Assembly (NCBI GenBank): GCA_036502165.1
Contig: DASXZC010000699.1
Coordinates: 1 to 7,666 of the forward strand
DNA length: 7,666 nt
Direction: 5' to 3'
DNA from: F-183 sp036502165
GTDB lineage: Bacteria; Acidobacteriota; Terriglobia; Bryobacterales; Bryobacteraceae
How positions within the stretch are numbered: position 1 is the first letter of the stretch; each line of letters starts with the position of its first letter. Positions 6,061-7,666 of this stretch are shown here, in pieces. A model generated the notes under the pieces. The model did no database searches, was not told the origin of the DNA, and saw only the letters and a list, made by a program, of their open reading frames with translations. Made by a program: the position numbers and the translations under genes.

Positions 6061-6809
6061 ACGCCCAGATAGACCTCTTTGACGCGGCGATCATTCTGCA
6101 CTTTTTCCATATCGCCTTCCGCAATGACTTGGCCCTCGTGCAGCACGACCACCCGGTGAGCGATCGATCGAACGAACGACATATCGTGTTCGACAACGAC
6201 GACAGAATGTTCAGTGGCAAGCGACAACAGAAGCTCCGCGGTGCGTTCGATCTCCTGCGGGGTCATGCCGGCGACGGGCTCGTCGACCAGCAGCAACTCG
6301 GGATTCTGCATGAGCAGCATTCCGATTTCGAGCCACTGCTTCTGGCCGTGAGCGAGGATTCTCGCCATCGCCGCGCGTTGCGCGGTCAGGCCGATGATAC
6401 CGAGCACTTCGTCGATTCTCGCCTGTTGCGCCGCGGTGATGCGGAAGCGGAGCGTCTTCAGGAACGACCGATCCCCGGCGAGTGCGAGCTCGAGATTCTC
6501 ATAGACCGTCAACTCCTCGAAGACGGTCGGCTTCTGAAACTTGCGTCCGATGCCAGCCTTGACGATTTCAGCCTCCGACATCTCGAGCAGGTTGTAATCA
6601 TTGCCGAACCACGCCGAGCCGGAAGACGGCCGCGTCTTCCCCGTGATGACATCCATCATCGTCGTCTTGCCCGCGCCGTTGGGGCCGATTATGCACAGCA
6701 ATTCCCCCGGTTCGACGTAGAGCGTCAGGTTGTTGAGAGCCTTGAAGCCATCGAAGCTGACGGTGATCTCCTCGAGGTAGAGCCTCTTCTCGCGGCGTGG
6801 AACGCTCAT
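6057..6809 (-). CDS. urtD: Urea ABC transporter ATPase UrtD
   Basis: UrtD is the second ATPase of the urea importer. The 250-residue product opens with YLEEITVSFDGFKALNNLTL (11-30), a strong UrtD pattern. It then has Walker A GPNGAGKT (42-49), MMDVITGKTRP (51-61), GRKFQKPTVFE (88-98) with Q92, signature LAHGQKQWLEIG (152-163), Walker B LLLVDE (172-177), EPVAGMT (177-183) and the switch H208 in VVEHDM. The signature reads LAHGQ where many UrtD proteins have LSHGQ; both keep the glycine and glutamine. MTGKTRPD-like and HGQKQWLEIG blocks distinguish it from LivG. The ATG at 6809 overlaps the urtC stop as ATGA, and the gene overlaps urtE the same way, so the three are co-transcribed and probably translationally coupled. 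Confidence 0.96.
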   Translation of the reverse strand: MSVPRREKRLYLEEITVSFDGFKALNNLTLYVEPGELLCIIGPNGAGKTTMMDVITGKTRPSSGSAWFGNDYNLLEMSEAEIVKAGIGRKFQKPTVFEELTVYENLELALAGDRSFLKTLRFRITAAQQARIDEVLGIIGLTAQRAAMARILAHGQKQWLEIGMLLMQNPELLLVDEPVAGMTPQEIERTAELLLSLATEHSVVVVEHDMSFVRSIAHRVVVLHEGQVIAEGDMEKVQNDRRVKEVYLGV

Positions 6810-7666
6810 TTGCTCTTGCCCCGATTTTCAATGAGCCCGATGATGCCGCGAGGCAAGAACAACGTCGCCATGACGAAGAGCGCGCCGAGCGCGTAGAGCC
6901 ACACTTCAGGGAATGCGCCGGTGAAATACGTCTTCGCGTAGTTCACCAGAATCGCGCCGAAGATCGCGCCATAGAGGGATCCGCGCCCTCCGACAGCGAC
7001 CCAGATCACTGCCTCGATCGAGTTGATCGGCGAGAACTCCTCAGGGTTGATGATGCCGATTTGCGGCACATAGAGCGCACCGGCGATCGCGGCGATCACG
7101 GCCGAAAATACGAACACCCACAGCTTGAACGACTCGACCGGATATCCGAGAAATCGCGTGCGGCTCTCGGCATCGCGGATCGCTCGCAACACTCGCCCGG
7201 CGCGCGATTCAACAATGGCGCGGCAAGCCAGATAACTGGCCGCGAGCGCGACGGCGGTCAGCACCAGCAGCAGAACGCGCGTGCCATCGGAGTGTAGATC
7301 GAAGCCGAGAATGTCCTTGAAATCGGTGAAGCCGTTGTTGCCACCGAATCCCATATCATTACGGAAGAACGCGAGCATCAGAGCATACGTGAGCGCCTGC
7401 GTGATGATCGAAAGATAGACGCCGGTCACGCGCGAGCGGAACGCGAACCATCCGAAGACGAGCGCGACCAATCCCGGCACGATGATGACCATGGCGGCGG
7501 CGAATGGAAAGTGATTGAAGCCGTACCAGAACCAGGGGAGGGATTTCCAGTTAAGGAAGACCATAAAATCGGGCAGGATAGGATCGCCGTAAACTCCGCG
7601 CGGGCCGATTTGGCGCATGAGATACATGCCCATGGCGTAGCCGCCGAGAGTGAAGAAAGCGGCTTG
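6806..7666 (-). CDS. urtC: Urea ABC transporter permease UrtC, 3' part (5' end off the right edge)
   Basis: UrtC is one of the two inner-membrane permeases (LivM-like) that form the urea channel with UrtB. The frame is open to the right edge: the eleven codons upstream of the ATG at 7633 read QAAFFTLGGYA, which continues the family's pattern before GMYLMRQIG. That ATG is therefore internal, and roughly 70-100 N-terminal residues are missing. The visible 286 residues include FFRNDMGFGGNNG, characteristic of UrtC, and the cytoplasmic coupling segment AIRDAESRTRFLGY. Also present are PQIGIINPEEFSPINSIE and about six hydrophobic segments, with VPGLVALVFGWFAF, LTAVALAASYLACRA, VFVFSAVIAAIAGAL and LYALGALFVMATLFL the clearest. 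The C-terminus is the conserved PRGIIGLIENR. The stop overlaps the urtD start. urtB and urtA are expected further right. Confidence 0.94.
   Translation of the reverse strand, partial: QAAFFTLGGYAMGMYLMRQIGPRGVYGDPILPDFMVFLNWKSLPWFWYGFNHFPFAAAMVIIVPGLVALVFGWFAFRSRVTGVYLSIITQALTYALMLAFFRNDMGFGGNNGFTDFKDILGFDLHSDGTRVLLLVLTAVALAASYLACRAIVESRAGRVLRAIRDAESRTRFLGYPVESFKLWVFVFSAVIAAIAGALYVPQIGIINPEEFSPINSIEAVIWVAVGGRGSLYGAIFGAILVNYAKTYFTGAFPEVWLYALGALFVMATLFLPRGIIGLIENRGKSK

Noticed and set aside
6621..6640. Eight-base inverted repeat GGAAGACG / CGTCTTCC inside urtD
   Set aside because: It falls in the conserved GKTRPSSG coding stretch and is short; GC-rich codon use is the simpler explanation.

Overview
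The window holds a urease operon and part of a urea ABC transporter operon, meeting tail to tail, with the 5' part of an unrelated secreted-protein gene at the left edge. The DNA is GC-rich (about 60% by eye). The left-edge protein resembles, from memory, repeat-bearing exported proteins common in Acidobacteria of the Solibacter/Bryobacter type. That lineage is an inference; the urease and urt proteins are too widely conserved to settle it.

Layout. Positions 1-753 (minus) hold the first 251 codons of an exported beta-rich protein that runs off the left edge. Positions 754-902 are a 149-base divergent gap with an AT-rich patch (candidate -10 boxes on both strands) and a small perfect hairpin. 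Positions 903-5359 (plus) are a compact operon, ureF-ureD-ureA-ureB-ureC-ureG. It uses TTGA or ATGA overlaps (F/D, B/C), an 8-base intergenic gap (A/B) and 10-base gaps (D/A, C/G), and very probably makes one transcript. Positions 5356-7666 (minus) hold urtE, urtD and the 3' part of urtC, joined by ATGA overlaps; urtA, urtB and the promoter should lie beyond the right edge.

How the genes work together. UrtCDE are the second permease and the two ATPases of a high-affinity urea importer. UreABC hydrolyse cytoplasmic urea to ammonia and carbamate. UreD, UreF and UreG form the GTP-dependent complex that loads nickel into UreC. UreC keeps all nickel ligands and acid-base residues, so the enzyme should be active. 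No ureE lies between ureF and ureG; UreG ends in a short His-rich tail.

No RNA gene, insertion sequence, CRISPR array or phage feature is visible. I see no wholly new system. The points worth a second look are the shared CTAG stop of ureG and urtE, the absent ureE with ureF leading, the TTG starts and possible leaderless ureF message, two hairpins, and the divergent secreted-protein gene.
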